In this document: piece after piece, positions 28,333-38,836 of the stretch | How the letters are laid out: each line of letters starts with the position of its first letter | Position numbering within the stretch: position 1 is the stretch's first letter | Assembly: GCA_016874295.1 (NCBI GenBank) | Contig: VGUH01000021.1 | Span: 1 to 48,462, forward strand | DNA from: Gammaproteobacteria bacterium | Lineage (GTDB): Bacteria; Pseudomonadota; Gammaproteobacteria; Steroidobacterales; Steroidobacteraceae | Direction: 5' to 3' | Length of the DNA: 48,462 nt | The notes under the pieces: model-generated | Databases searched by the model: none | Told to the model about the DNA's origin: nothing | Seen by the model: only the letters and a program-made list of their open reading frames with translations | Program-made: the position numbers and the translations under genes

Positions 28333-29705
28333 CGCAGGAGCGCCGCGGCTGGAAGGAGGCGCTGCTGGTCTATCGGCAGCGCCCGGTGCTGTCGATGCTG
28401 TTCCTCGGCTTCTCGGCCGGGCTGCCGTTCTATCTCGTATTCCAGACCCTGTCCGCCTGGCTCAGGCAGGAGGGCATCGAGCGCGCGACCATCGGCATGC
28501 TCGCCTGGGTCGGGCTCGTCTACACGCTGAAGTTCCTGTGGTCGCCGATCGTCGACCGCTTCAGGCTGCCGCTGCTGCACGGCTGGCTCGGCAAGCGGCG
28601 CAGCTGGATGCTGCTCGCGCAGATCGGTATCGGCCTCGGCCTCCTGAATCTCGCGGGCAGCGCGCCGGCGACCGGCGTGACCCAGGTCGCCGTCGGAGCC
28701 CTGTTCCTGGCTTTCTGCTCCGCGACGCAGGACATCGCGATCGACGCCTGGCGCATCGAGTCCGCGTCGCTCGACCAGCAGGGCGCGATGGTCGCGGCTT
28801 ATCAGCTCGGCTACCGCGTGGCCCTGATCACGGGCGGCGCCGGGGCGCTCGGCATCGCGCAGGGCTACGGCTGGGCGACCAGTTACACGGTCATGGCAAC
28901 GCTCGCCGGCATCGGCATCGTCACGACCTTCCTGGTGCACGAGCCGGTGATCCCGGCGAAGCAGGCCGCCACCGACCAGGAAGCACGCGTCGTTGCATGG
29001 CTGGCGGCCCGCCCGCACTGGCCGCAGCCGCTCAGGAATTTCGGCGCCTCTTTCATCGGCGCGGTCATCTGTCCGTTCACCGATTACTTCTCGCGCTACG
29101 GCCTGCGGGTTGCGCTGGTCACGCTGCTCCTGATCAGCACCTACCGGCTGACCGAGTTCACGATGGGCTCGATGGCGAACCCTTTCTACATCGACCACGG
29201 CTATTCGCTCGGGCAGATCGCGGCCATCGTCAAGGCGATCGGCCTGCCGGTGTCGATGGCCGGCGTGATCGCCGCCGGGTTCATCATCGCCAAGGCGGGC
29301 CTGCGCTTCGCGCTGTTCCTCGGCAGCATCCTGATCGCCCTGTCCAACCTCGGATTCGCGCTGCTCGCGACCACCGGGGCGCCGCTGCTGCTCGGCCTCG
29401 GCCTCATCAACGCGCTCGACATGCTCGCGCAGGGCGTGCACGGGACGGCGCTGATCGCCTTCCTGTCGGGACTCACCTCGGCGCGCTACACGGCGACGCA
29501 GTACGCGCTGTTCTCGTCGCTGTACGCCATTTTCGGCAAGCTCCTCGAGGGGACCTCGGGCTTCGTCGTGGACGCGATCGGCTATCCGGCGTTCTTCACC
29601 TACACGGCCTCGCTCAGCATCCCGGGCCTGCTGCTGCTCGCCTGGCTCGCGCGCCGCGGCCTGCTGGACCGGCATGGCAAGATTGCGGCCCGGGACGGCG
29701 GGTAG
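28329..29705 (+). CDS. AmpG-like major facilitator permease
   Basis: 458-residue membrane protein, about 12 helices, with the AmpG/MFS_1 opening LSMLFLGFSAGLPFYLVFQTLSAWLR, the KFLWSPIVDRF loop after helix 2 and the CSATQDIAIDAWRI stretch typical of AmpG. AmpG imports anhydro-muropeptides for cell-wall recycling and controls beta-lactamase induction in enterics. Whether this copy does that, or moves another solute, cannot be told. GTG start overlapping xthA; marC follows after 6 bases. Confidence 0.87.
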   Translation: MTQERRGWKEALLVYRQRPVLSMLFLGFSAGLPFYLVFQTLSAWLRQEGIERATIGMLAWVGLVYTLKFLWSPIVDRFRLPLLHGWLGKRRSWMLLAQIGIGLGLLNLAGSAPATGVTQVAVGALFLAFCSATQDIAIDAWRIESASLDQQGAMVAAYQLGYRVALITGGAGALGIAQGYGWATSYTVMATLAGIGIVTTFLVHEPVIPAKQAATDQEARVVAWLAARPHWPQPLRNFGASFIGAVICPFTDYFSRYGLRVALVTLLLISTYRLTEFTMGSMANPFYIDHGYSLGQIAAIVKAIGLPVSMAGVIAAGFIIAKAGLRFALFLGSILIALSNLGFALLATTGAPLLLGLGLINALDMLAQGVHGTALIAFLSGLTSARYTATQYALFSSLYAIFGKLLEGTSGFVVDAIGYPAFFTYTASLSIPGLLLLAWLARRGLLDRHGKIAARDGG

Positions 29706-29711
29706 GCGCGG

Positions 29712-30329
29712 ATGACCGACGAGCTCCTCAAGTTCTTCGTGCTGTTCTTCGTGATCGTCGAGCCGATCACGCTGGTGCCGCTGTTTGCCGCGATGACCGA
29801 GGGCGAGGACGAGGCCTACCGCCACAAGATGGCGCTCAAGGCCGTGTGCATCGCCGCCGGCGTGCTGCTGCTGTTCGCGCTCGGCGGCGCGGCGTTCCTG
29901 AAGGTCATGGGCATCAGCATCGACGCGTTCCGCATCGCGGGCGGCATCATGCTGTTCCTGATCGCGCTCGAGATGGTATTCGCGCGCGAGTCGGGCACCC
30001 GCACCACGTCCGAGGAGAAGGACGAGGGCAGGAAGCGCAAGGACGTCTCCGTGTTCCCGCTCGCATTCCCGTTCATCGCGGGACCGGGCGCGCTCGCGAT
30101 CGTGCTGCTCACCTTCGGCGCCTCGCGCGGCGACCTGTGGCTCTCGGTCGGCCTGTTCGGCGTTGTCCTTGCCGTGCTCGCGATCACCTACCTGCTCATG
30201 CGGCTGACGCCGCTGGTGATGCGCGTGATGGGCGTGACCGGCGGCAACGTGATCAACCGGCTCTCGGGCGTCGTGCTCGCGGCGCTCGCCGTGCAGTTCA
30301 TCATCACCGGCATTACCAACGTCTTCTAA
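29712..30329 (+). CDS. MarC-family integral membrane protein
   Basis: 205 residues with six predicted helices. FFVIVEPITLVPLFAAMT near 12-29 and the second copy FPLAFPFIAGPGALAIVLL near 114-132 are the two repeated half-sites of the family, and RIAGGIMLFLIALEM is the third helix. Despite its name, MarC is not established as a drug-resistance protein and its substrate is unknown. The TAA stop overlaps the opposing trmB stop. Confidence 0.92.
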   Translation: MTDELLKFFVLFFVIVEPITLVPLFAAMTEGEDEAYRHKMALKAVCIAAGVLLLFALGGAAFLKVMGISIDAFRIAGGIMLFLIALEMVFARESGTRTTSEEKDEGRKRKDVSVFPLAFPFIAGPGALAIVLLTFGASRGDLWLSVGLFGVVLAVLAITYLLMRLTPLVMRVMGVTGGNVINRLSGVVLAALAVQFIITGITNVF

Positions 30330-31003
30330 CGCCGGATGAATTCGAGGTCGAAGACGCGGTGACCGAGCCGCCGGCCGCGGCGCTCGAAGCGGGTTGCGCC
30401 GCGCTCCGGCCGCTCGACGCAACTGCCCGCGGGCGCGGCGTTCGCGAAATCCGGCGACGCGCCGAGCACCTCCAGCATCCAGGCGGCGTAGGGCTCCCAG
30501 TCGGTCGCGAGCTTGAGGCGGCCGCCCGGCTTCAGCCGGCTCGCGACCAGCGCCGCGAACTCCGGCTGCACGATGCGCCGCTTGTGGTGGCGCTTCTTCG
30601 GCCAGGGATCCGGAAAGTAGAGAAGCACTTCATCGAGCGAGGCGGGCGCGAGCCCGGTCTTCAGGACCTCGACCGCGTCGTGCACGATGACGCGGACATT
30701 GGCGAGGCCGCGCGCCTCGACGGCGAGCAGGCAGTGCCCGACGCCGGGCGGATGCACCTCGACGCCGATGAAGTCGGTCCCGGGCGAGGCGGCCGCAAGC
30801 TCGACGAGCGTGTCGCCGTTGCCGAAGCCGATCTCGAGCACGCGCGGCGCGCGCCGCCCGAACCTGGCATCGAGGTCGAGCGGACGGCCGCCGAACGGGA
30901 TGCCGTGGCGTGGCAGGAGCGTCTCGAGCGCGCGCTTCTGCGCCGCCGTGATGCGGCCCGCGCGCAGCACGTAGCTGCGGATCGAGCGGCGCGCCGTGTT
31001 CAT
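30326..31003 (-). CDS. trmB: tRNA (guanine46-N7)-methyltransferase
   Basis: 225 residues from ATG 31003. RSYVLRAGRITAAQKRALE at the N-terminus, the SAM motif LEIGFGNGDTLVELA, the conserved FIGVEVHPPGVG, and the catalytic/tRNA-binding block LYFPDPWPKKRHHKRRIVQ are all diagnostic. It methylates G46 in the tRNA variable loop. The ATG overlaps the stop of the flavin oxidoreductase gene upstream (ATGA). Confidence 0.96.
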   Translation of the reverse strand: MNTARRSIRSYVLRAGRITAAQKRALETLLPRHGIPFGGRPLDLDARFGRRAPRVLEIGFGNGDTLVELAAASPGTDFIGVEVHPPGVGHCLLAVEARGLANVRVIVHDAVEVLKTGLAPASLDEVLLYFPDPWPKKRHHKRRIVQPEFAALVASRLKPGGRLKLATDWEPYAAWMLEVLGASPDFANAAPAGSCVERPERGATRFERRGRRLGHRVFDLEFIRR

Positions 31004-32136
31004 GTCCGCACGAGGAGATCGGGCGAGAGCGCCGCGACGTCCGGGCATCCCGTGAGCGCAAGCGTGCGGTCGAGCTCGTCGGCGAGAATCTCGAGCGCCC
31101 GCGCGGCGCCTGCGGATCCGCCGGCAGCCAGGCCGTAGGTGGTCGCGCGCCCCAGGTGCACGCCTTCGGCGCCGAGCGCAAGAGCCTTGGCGATGTCGCC
31201 GCCGCGCCTGATGCCGCCGTCGACCAGGATCGAGGCGCGGCCGCCCACGGCGCGCGCAACCTCGGGCAGGACTTCGATGCCGGCAACCGCGCCGTCGAGC
31301 TGCCGCCCGCCATGATTCGAGAGCACGATCCCGTCCAGGCCGATCGCGACGGCACGCTCGGCGTCGTCGACACGCAGCACACCCTTGAGCAGCATCTTGC
31401 GGGGCCAGACATCGCGGAAGCGCTTGACGTCGTCCCAGTCGAACGAGGGATCGAACATGTTGTGCCCGACGTACGCGTTCACGTTGTGACCGAACGGCAG
31501 TTCGCGCTCCACGTTGACGAAGCGCGGGCGGTGCCTGCCGATCGCCGCCACCCACCGCGGGTGCATCAGGATGTCGAGCCAGGTGGCGGCCGTGAAACGC
31601 TGCTGCGGCAGCAGGCCGCTGCGCCAGTCGCGCTCGCGTTTGCCCGGGACCGGAAAATCGCTGGTCAGCACGACGCATTCAAATCCCGCGTCGAGCGCAC
31701 GGCGCATGATCGCATCCGTGATCGCGCGCTCGCGAAAGACGTACGCCTGCAACCAGAGCCGCCCCTGCGCTTCCCGGGCGATGTCCTCGACGAGACTCAT
31801 CGATACGGTTGACATGGTGAATGGCACGCCGGCAGCGGCTGCGGCACGGGCGATCTCAAGGTCGCCGTCGGGCCAGAACAGGCCGTTGAGAGCCGTCGGA
31901 CCCACCACCACCGGCAGGGCCGATGGCGCGCCGAGCAACCGGGTCGCAAGCGTCCGCCGGGACACGTCGACCAGCGTTTTCCACCGCCAGCGCAGGTGCT
32001 GGAACGCCTCCCGATTGCGACGCAGCGTGAATTCATCTTCCGCGCCGCCGTCCAGGTAGTCGAACGCGAATCGCGGCAGGCGCCGTTTCGCGATGCCCCG
32101 CAGTTCCTCGATGTTGATGGCGTCGACGTGATGCAT
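31000..32136 (-). CDS. FMN-dependent alpha-hydroxy-acid dehydrogenase (LldD/MdlB-like)
   Basis: 378-residue TIM-barrel flavoenzyme. FDYLDGGAEDEFTLRRN near 24-40 and the active-site segment VLSNHGGRQLDGAVAG (general-base His) followed by DGGIRRGGDIAKALALGA are classic for this family. It oxidises L-2-hydroxy acids such as lactate or mandelate. The closest named types I can judge are LldD and mandelate dehydrogenase; substrate unresolved. It lies in one operon with the FAD-dehydrogenase gene (10-bp gap) and trmB (4-base overlap). Confidence 0.9.
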   Translation of the reverse strand: MHHVDAINIEELRGIAKRRLPRFAFDYLDGGAEDEFTLRRNREAFQHLRWRWKTLVDVSRRTLATRLLGAPSALPVVVGPTALNGLFWPDGDLEIARAAAAAGVPFTMSTVSMSLVEDIAREAQGRLWLQAYVFRERAITDAIMRRALDAGFECVVLTSDFPVPGKRERDWRSGLLPQQRFTAATWLDILMHPRWVAAIGRHRPRFVNVERELPFGHNVNAYVGHNMFDPSFDWDDVKRFRDVWPRKMLLKGVLRVDDAERAVAIGLDGIVLSNHGGRQLDGAVAGIEVLPEVARAVGGRASILVDGGIRRGGDIAKALALGAEGVHLGRATTYGLAAGGSAGAARALEILADELDRTLALTGCPDVAALSPDLLVRT

Positions 32137-32145
32137 CGGACGCCC

Positions 32146-33750
32146 TTACGCGGACCGTCCGGCGATGCGGCCGGAGAACAGGCAGCCGCTGAGGAAGGTG
32201 CCCTCGAGGCCGCGCCGGCCGTTCATCCCGCCGCCGCCGAAGCCGGCGGCTTCTCCCGCAGCGAACAGTCCCTCGATCGCGCGCCCGTCTTTGCCGAGCG
32301 CGCGGCAGGCGAGGTCGGTCTGGATGCCGCCCAGGCTCTTCCGGCTGATGATGTGCTCGCGGATCGCCATCAACGGGCCGGCGCGCGGATCCAGGATGGG
32401 CTGGAAGGCGCAGGTCCTCACGCGGTCGCCGGTCCAGCGGCGCAGCCAGGCGATGCGGTGCAGTTGCTCGTCATTGTGGAAGCGCTCGCCGCGACGGATG
32501 TTCGCGTCGTAGCGCGCGACCGCCGACTCGACGGCGGCGAGGTCGACGACGTCGTCGCCATTGACCGCATTCATGCGCTCGACGAGCTCCGGCAGCGTCG
32601 CCGCCTGGACGATGTCCTCGCTGTTGCGGGTCAGCTCTCCGTACAGCCAGCGGTTGCCGAACAAGAGGTCGCGAACGAAGGCGAGGCGCTTGCCGTCGCG
32701 GATCGCCGGATTGAACTCGCCGCCCGATACCGCGAGCTCGCGCAGCGCGATCCGGCGGTTGAGGAGCTGCCAGCTGTAACCGCCCGGCTCGCGGCAGATC
32801 CGCGCGACCAGCGCGCGCGTGTCGAAGCCGGACACGAGCGGCGGCGGCCCGATGCGCTCGCCGCGCGAGTTGAGCCAGAGCGCGGACTTGGGCGGGATCA
32901 GCGAGAGCCCGTGACCCGGCTTGCGCGGCCGCCAGTGGCGGATCCCGGCCGCGTAATTCCACTGCCAGTCGAGGTGCGTGACGTGCGCGCCCGCGCGCTC
33001 CGCGGCGTCGTGCAGCCGGCCGTCCGCGAACTTGTGCGAACCGTTGAGGATCACGGCAGGCGGCGTGCCCCAGTCCGCGTGCCAGTGCCGCCGCACGCGC
33101 TCAATGTCGCCGCTGATGCCGCCCGCCGCGATGACCACGGACTCGCCCTCGATCTCGAACGGCTCGCCGCCCGGCTCGATCGTGCCGGCGACGCCCGTGA
33201 CGCGCCCAGCGCGCGTCGTGAGCGAGTCCACGCGGTGACCGAACTTCAGCTCGAGCAGCTCGCGGCGCGGATGGGCGAGCAGCCGCCCGACCAGGCAATC
33301 GGAGAGCGCGCGGCCGGTGCCCCACACAATATGGAAGCGCGGCACGGAATTACCGGGCACGTCGAAACCGCGCTCGACCCACATCGGCACCGGCATGAAG
33401 CGGATGCCGAGCGACACGAGCCAGTCGTGGACCTCGGGCACGCAACGCTCGACGTAGGCCTGCGCCCAGGCGCGCGGCCAGGCGTCGTCGGGATCGAATT
33501 CGCCGTACGACAGCCAGTCGGCGAAACCGAGCTCCGGGGTGTCCCTGATGCCGCGCTTGCGCTGCAGCGGCGTGCCGGCGAACCACAGGCCGCCGAAGGC
33601 GTCCTTCGCCTGGCCGCCGAGATTCTCCTCGGCGTCGCGATCGACGAGGACCACCCGGCGGCCGCGCCCCAGCGCCTCGAGCGCGGCGGCGACGCCGGCC
33701 AGTCCCGCGCCCGCGATCACGACGTCGGCGGATTGGCGGCGCGCGAGCAT
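32146..33750 (-). CDS. FAD-binding dehydrogenase (COG3573; ketosteroid dehydrogenase superfamily)
   Basis: 534 residues. ADVVIAGAGLAGVAAALEAL (residues about 8-27) is the FAD dinucleotide loop, EENLGGQAKDAFGGLW follows, and the C-terminal AGEAAGFGGGGMNGRRGLEG closes the FAD site. The overall pattern matches COG3573, an FAD_binding_2 group related to fumarate reductase and 3-ketosteroid-1-dehydrogenase, for which no substrate is established. It is the first gene of the unit with the alpha-hydroxy-acid dehydrogenase, so the two may act in one oxidation route. Start ATG 33750. Confidence 0.87.
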   Translation of the reverse strand: MLARRQSADVVIAGAGLAGVAAALEALGRGRRVVLVDRDAEENLGGQAKDAFGGLWFAGTPLQRKRGIRDTPELGFADWLSYGEFDPDDAWPRAWAQAYVERCVPEVHDWLVSLGIRFMPVPMWVERGFDVPGNSVPRFHIVWGTGRALSDCLVGRLLAHPRRELLELKFGHRVDSLTTRAGRVTGVAGTIEPGGEPFEIEGESVVIAAGGISGDIERVRRHWHADWGTPPAVILNGSHKFADGRLHDAAERAGAHVTHLDWQWNYAAGIRHWRPRKPGHGLSLIPPKSALWLNSRGERIGPPPLVSGFDTRALVARICREPGGYSWQLLNRRIALRELAVSGGEFNPAIRDGKRLAFVRDLLFGNRWLYGELTRNSEDIVQAATLPELVERMNAVNGDDVVDLAAVESAVARYDANIRRGERFHNDEQLHRIAWLRRWTGDRVRTCAFQPILDPRAGPLMAIREHIISRKSLGGIQTDLACRALGKDGRAIEGLFAAGEAAGFGGGGMNGRRGLEGTFLSGCLFSGRIAGRSA

Positions 33751-33763
33751 GACAGAGTATATT
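33733..33763 (+). promoter_or_regulatory. Candidate promoter of the tRNA-Gly gene
   Basis: TTGGCG at 33733-33738 and TATATT at 33758-33763 could serve as -35 and -10 elements, although the 19-bp spacing is longer than optimal. The -10 overlaps the perfect palindrome at 33761-33774 and lies in the leader region of the divergent flavoenzyme gene. Confidence 0.3.
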
Positions 33764-33774
33764 CCGCGCGGAAT
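33761..33774. repeat. 14-bp perfect palindrome between divergent promoters
   Basis: ATTCCGCGCGGAAT is perfectly self-complementary and lies 10 bp upstream of the flavoenzyme ATG and 22 bp before tRNA-Gly. It fits an operator for a dimeric regulator, but no regulator is adjacent and no second copy was noticed in the window. Confidence 0.4.
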
Positions 33775-33795
33775 GAGTGCGGCCTTCGGGCACGT

Positions 33796-33869
33796 TGCGG
33801 GTGTAGTTCAATGGTAGAACTGCAGCTTCCCAAGCTGCTAACGTGGGTTCGATTCCCATCACCCGCTCC
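33796..33869 (+). tRNA. tRNA-Gly (anticodon CCC)
   Basis: 74 bases beginning GCGGGTG and ending CACCCGCTCCA with the CCA encoded. The anticodon arm reads GCAGC-TTCCCAA-GCTGC, giving anticodon CCC, and the T arm has GGTTCGATTCC. It closely resembles E. coli glyU. It is a single gene, between the divergent flavoenzyme operon and the YeeE genes. Confidence 0.97.
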
Positions 33870-33899
33870 ATTCCTTCCGTCGGTCACTGAGGGTTCGTC

Positions 33900-34325
33900 T
33901 TGGCACGAGGACTCGCCGGCGGCATCCTGATCGGCCTCGCGGCCGTGCTGCTGCTCTGGTCGATCGGCCGCATCGCCGGCATCAGCGGCATTGCGAGCGG
34001 CGCGCTCGAAGGCGCGCGCGGCGATCGCGCCTGGCGCATCGCCTTCCTCGCCGGTATGATGCTGGCGGGCGCCCTCGCGCTGCAGTTCCTGCCCGCGCCG
34101 CCGCGCGTGCAGACCGGCCCGACGCCGCTCCTGCTCGCGGCCGGCCTGCTGGTCGGCTTCGGCACGCGGCTCGGCAACGGCTGCACCAGCGGCCACGGCG
34201 TCTGCGGCCTCGGCCGCTTCTCGATCCGCTCGCTGGCGGCGGTCCTGGTGTTCATGCTGTGCGCGATGGCGATGACTTTCTTCATGCGCCATGTGATCGT
34301 GAACATCGGCGTGAGCGTTACGTGA
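33900..34325 (+). CDS. YeeE/YedE-family membrane protein, first half (PmpA-like)
   Basis: 141-residue membrane protein with about four helices. The signature GNGCTSGHGVCGLGRFS near 92-108 contains the Cys residues that in YeeE pass thiosulfate across the membrane by transient contacts. Full-length YeeE is about 350 residues, but here two short genes encode the halves, as in the PmpAB pairs. TTG start at 33900, 30 bases after tRNA-Gly. The substrate is likely thiosulfate or another sulfur compound, by family. Confidence 0.88.
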   Translation: MARGLAGGILIGLAAVLLLWSIGRIAGISGIASGALEGARGDRAWRIAFLAGMMLAGALALQFLPAPPRVQTGPTPLLLAAGLLVGFGTRLGNGCTSGHGVCGLGRFSIRSLAAVLVFMLCAMAMTFFMRHVIVNIGVSVT

Positions 34326-34734
34326 GCCGCGTCGTCCTCGCCGCATTCCTGTCCGGCGCCCTGTTCGGCGCGGGCCTCGCGGTCGCGTCGATGACCGACC
34401 GGCAGGTGGTGCTCGGATTCCTGGACGTGGCGGGCGCCTGGAACCCGACGCTCGCCTTCGTCATGGCCGGCGCCGTCGCGGTCACCGCGGTCGCGTTCCG
34501 CCTCGTGCTCAGGCGGCAGGCGCCCGCGCTCGGCGGCAGCTTCCGCGTGCCGCAGGCAGATGCGATCGACCGCCGCCTGCTCGCGGGCGCCGCGATCTTC
34601 GGCATCGGCTGGGGACTCGCCGGATTCTGCCCGGGGCCGGCGCTGGTCGGTTTCGCCGCGGGCCTCGCAGACGCGTGGATATTCGTGCCGGCAATGATCG
34701 CGGGCAGCTGGCTCGCCGGGCGGCTCGGCCGCCC

Positions 34735-34738
<4 letters not shown>
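34322..34738 (+). CDS. YeeE/YedE-family membrane protein, second half (PmpB-like)
   Basis: 138 residues, about four helices. The motif GFCPGPALVGFAAG near 102-115 supplies the second Cys of the YeeE pathway. GTG 34322 overlaps the stop of the first half (GTGA), so the halves are made together and probably associate. No rhodanese or TsuB partner is adjacent. The stop overlaps the deoA start. Confidence 0.87.
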
Positions 34739-36050
<1,312 letters not shown>

Positions 36051-36054
<4 letters not shown>

Positions 36055-37199
36055 CCGAAGCGCCGGCGTGCGAAATCCGGCGTCGGCGCAAACGGAACGG
36101 ACTGCCGCATCGTCTTCTCGATGTCGCGCAGGAGCGGCGCCTCGTCCGCGGAAACCAGCGACACGGCGTGGCCATCGTTGCCGGCGCGCGCCGTGCGGCC
36201 GATGCGGTGCACGTAGTCCTCGGGCACGTTCGGCAGCTCGTAATTGACGACCTGCGGCAGTTCCCGGATGTCGAGGCCGCGCGAAGCGACCTCGGTCGCG
36301 ACCAGCGCCGCGAGCTTGCCGGCCTTGAAATCCGCGAGCGCGCGGGTGCGCGCCGCCTGGCTCTTGTTGCCGTGGATCGCCGCCGAGCGGATGCCCGCGC
36401 GCTCCAATTGCTGGCTCAGGCGGTTCGCGCCGTGCTTGGTGCGCGTGAAGACCAGCGCCTGGTACCAGGGGCCTTCGCCGTTCGCGCCGTTCTCGAACAG
36501 GTGCACCAGCAGGTGCCGCTTGTCGTCCTTCGCGACCCGGTACGCGAGCTGCGTGACGCGCTCGACCGTGCTGTTCGGCGGCGTGACTTCCACCTGCGCC
36601 GGGTTCACCAGGATGCGCGCGGCGAGCGTGCGGATATCCGGCGTGTAGGTGGCGGAGAACATCAGGTTCTGGCGCTTGCCGGGCAGCCGCCTGATCACGC
36701 GCTTGATGTCGTGGATGAAGCCCATGTCGAGCATGCGGTCCGCCTCGTCGAGCACGAAGTGGCGCACCTCGGACAGGTTCGCGAAGCCGCGCTCGGCGAG
36801 GTCGAGCAGGCGGCCCGGCGTCGCGATCAGGAGGTCGCAGCCGGTCTTCAGCCCGTCGATCTGCGGCTGTTCACCGACCCCGCCGAAGATGACGCGCGCG
36901 CGCAGGCGCTTGTTGACGCCGTACACGCGCACGCTCTCCAGGATCTGCGCGGCGAGCTCGCGCGTCGGCGCGAGCACGAGCGCGCGCGGGGCGCGGCCCT
37001 CGGCTGCGCCGAGCAGCTGCAGCAGCGGCAGCACGAAGGCGGCGGTCTTGCCGGTGCCGGTCTGGGCGCCGGCCAGCAGGTCGCGGCCGGCGAGCACCGG
37101 CGGAATGGCGCCGGCCTGGATCGGCGTCGGCGTCGTGTAGCCGTGGGCGGCAACGGCGGAAACCAGCTCGGGCTCGAGCCCGAGATCGTTGAAATTCAT
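36051..37199 (-). CDS. rhlE: DEAD-box RNA helicase, RhlE type
   Basis: 382 residues. Q motif around [10 protein letters not shown], motif I AQTGTGKT at 45-52, [18 protein letters not shown], motif II DEADRM, motif III SATYTP, and the C domain with [13 protein letters not shown] and [11 protein letters not shown] short C-terminal tail, without the basic or Gly-rich extension of larger RhlE proteins. RNA remodelling in ribosome assembly or decay is the family role. TATAGT on the minus strand near 37240 may be its -10. Confidence 0.92.
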
Positions 37200-37278
37200 G
37201 GTGTTTTGGGTGTCTTGGGGAGGGAAGGGCGCGCGGACTATACAGGAATGCGCGTCCCGCCGCAGCCGACGAGGCAGT

Positions 37279-37284
37279 TAGAAT
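37279..37284 (+). promoter_or_regulatory. -10-like element TAGAAT before lemA
   Basis: TAGAAT 24 bases before the lemA ATG, with GGAGGA (37298-37303) as a good ribosome site between. No clear -35 is seen at the expected spacing. Confidence 0.35.
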
Positions 37285-37308
37285 ACTTGCGACCCTTGGA
37301 GGACCCTC

Positions 37309-37947
37309 ATGCGACTCATTCTTGCCGGACTCATCGCTGCCGCGAGCGTCGCGCTCACCGGCTGCGGCTACAACACGATCCAGACCCAAGACGAGGCCGT
37401 GAAGGCCGCGTGGTCGGAGGTCGTCAACCAGTACCAGCGGCGCGCGGACCTGATCCCGAACCTGGTCAACACCGTGAAGGGCTTCGCCGCCCAGGAGCAG
37501 GCGGTGCTCATCGGCGTGACCGAGGCGCGCGCGCGGGCGACCTCGATCCAGGTCACGCCGGAGACGCTGAACGATCCGCAGGCGCTGCAGAACTTCCAGG
37601 CCGCGCAGGGCGAGCTGACGAACGCCCTGAAGAGCCTGCTCGTGGTGGTCGAACGCTACCCGGAGCTCAAGTCCGACCAGAACTTCCGCGACCTGCAGGC
37701 GCAGCTCGAGGGCACGGAGAACCGGATTGCGGTCGCGCGCAATCGTTACATTGAGGCGGTGCAGACCTTCAACGGCACGGTGCGGCGCTTCCCGGTCAAC
37801 CTGACGGCGATGGTTTTCGGCTACGACGTGAAGCCGAACTTCACGGTCGAGAACGAGGCCGAGATCTCGCGCCCGCCGACCGTGGACTTCAACACGGCGC
37901 CCCCCGCGGCGCCCGCCGAGGCGCCGGCAGCCGCGCCCACGAACTGA
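37309..37947 (+). CDS. LemA-family lipoprotein
   Basis: 212 residues. Lipobox LTGC with C19, so it is a lipoprotein-type LemA. The core is helical with WSEVVNQYQRRADLIPNLVN near 38-57, ARARA, and a membrane-proximal AVQTFNGTVRRFPVN typical of LemA, ending in a Pro/Ala tail. GGAGGA six bases before the ATG. LemA proteins regularly occur with TPM-domain genes, as here (next two genes). The function is unknown; an envelope stress or protein-processing role has been suggested for the cluster. Confidence 0.93.
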   Translation: MRLILAGLIAAASVALTGCGYNTIQTQDEAVKAAWSEVVNQYQRRADLIPNLVNTVKGFAAQEQAVLIGVTEARARATSIQVTPETLNDPQALQNFQAAQGELTNALKSLLVVVERYPELKSDQNFRDLQAQLEGTENRIAVARNRYIEAVQTFNGTVRRFPVNLTAMVFGYDVKPNFTVENEAEISRPPTVDFNTAPPAAPAEAPAAAPTN

Positions 37948-37954
37948 GCCCGTG

Positions 37955-38833
37955 ATGCACATCGCGGGGCCCTGCCTCGCTGCATTCGTCGCGCTCGCGG
38001 CCGCGACGCCGGTTGCTGCGCAGTCGCTGCAGCAGGTGCCGCCGCTCGCGGCGTGGGTCACCGACCTCACCGGCACGCTTCAGAGCGCCGAGCGCGCCGC
38101 GCTCGAGGACAAGCTCCAGGCGTTCGAGGCCCGCAAGGGCGCGCAGATCGCCGTGCTGATCGTGCCGACCACGCAGCCCGAGGCGATCGAGCAGTACTCG
38201 ATCCGCGTGGTGGATGCCTGGAAACTCGGCCGCGAAAAGCCGGACGACGGCGCGTTGCTGCTGGTTGCAATGCAGGATCGCACGCTGCGCATCGAAGTCG
38301 GTCGCGGGCTCGAGGGCGCGCTCACCGACCTCGTCGCCAACCGCATCATCGACGAGACGATCACGCCGCGCTTTCGCGAGGGCGACTTCTCGGGCGGTAT
38401 CGATGCGGGCGTCGATCGCATGATCCAGGTCATCGACGGCGAGCCGCTGCCGGAGCCCGAGCAGCACTGGGACGGGGCGCAGGGTCTCGCGAGCCTGCTG
38501 CCGATCCTGTTCATGGTCGTGCTGGTCGGCTCGGCCATCCTGCGCGCCCTCTTCGGGCGCGCGCTCGGCTCGCTCGCGACCGGCGGCGTCGCGGGCGGCC
38601 TCGCCTGGTGGGTGACACAGCTGCTAGGCGTTTCGATCGGCGTCGGCCTCGTCGGCCTCGTGCTGTCGCTCGCGCTTGGCTTCGGCGGCGGCGGGCGCTG
38701 GTCGAGCGGGCCGCGGCACGGCGGCTGGACGACCGGCGGCTGGGGCGGCGGCGGTTTCAGAGGTAGTGGGGGCGGTGGCTTCAGCGGCGGCGGCGGCAGC
38801 TTCGGAGGCGGCGGCGCCTCCGGGCGCTGGTAG
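37955..38833 (+). CDS. TPM-domain membrane protein (YgcG-like)
   Basis: 292 residues. Signal peptide to about AAQ (residue 23), then the TPM_phosphatase domain with VTDLTGTLQSAERAALEDKL, KGAQIAVLIVPTT, DGALLLVAMQDRTLRIEVGRG and ITPRFREGDFSGG, then two helices and a long Gly/Ser-rich C-terminus ending GGGGASGRW. This is the arrangement of YgcG. The in-frame GTG at 37952 is an alternative start. It lies 7 bases after lemA, in one operon with it. Confidence 0.92.
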   Translation: MHIAGPCLAAFVALAAATPVAAQSLQQVPPLAAWVTDLTGTLQSAERAALEDKLQAFEARKGAQIAVLIVPTTQPEAIEQYSIRVVDAWKLGREKPDDGALLLVAMQDRTLRIEVGRGLEGALTDLVANRIIDETITPRFREGDFSGGIDAGVDRMIQVIDGEPLPEPEQHWDGAQGLASLLPILFMVVLVGSAILRALFGRALGSLATGGVAGGLAWWVTQLLGVSIGVGLVGLVLSLALGFGGGGRWSSGPRHGGWTTGGWGGGGFRGSGGGGFSGGGGSFGGGGASGRW

Positions 38834-38836
38834 GCC

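Noticed and set aside
37955-38833. TPM protein's Gly-rich tail as a tandem DNA repeat
   Set aside because: The GGCGGC-rich DNA at 38740-38830 is explained by the Gly/Ser-rich C-terminus of a YgcG-like protein.
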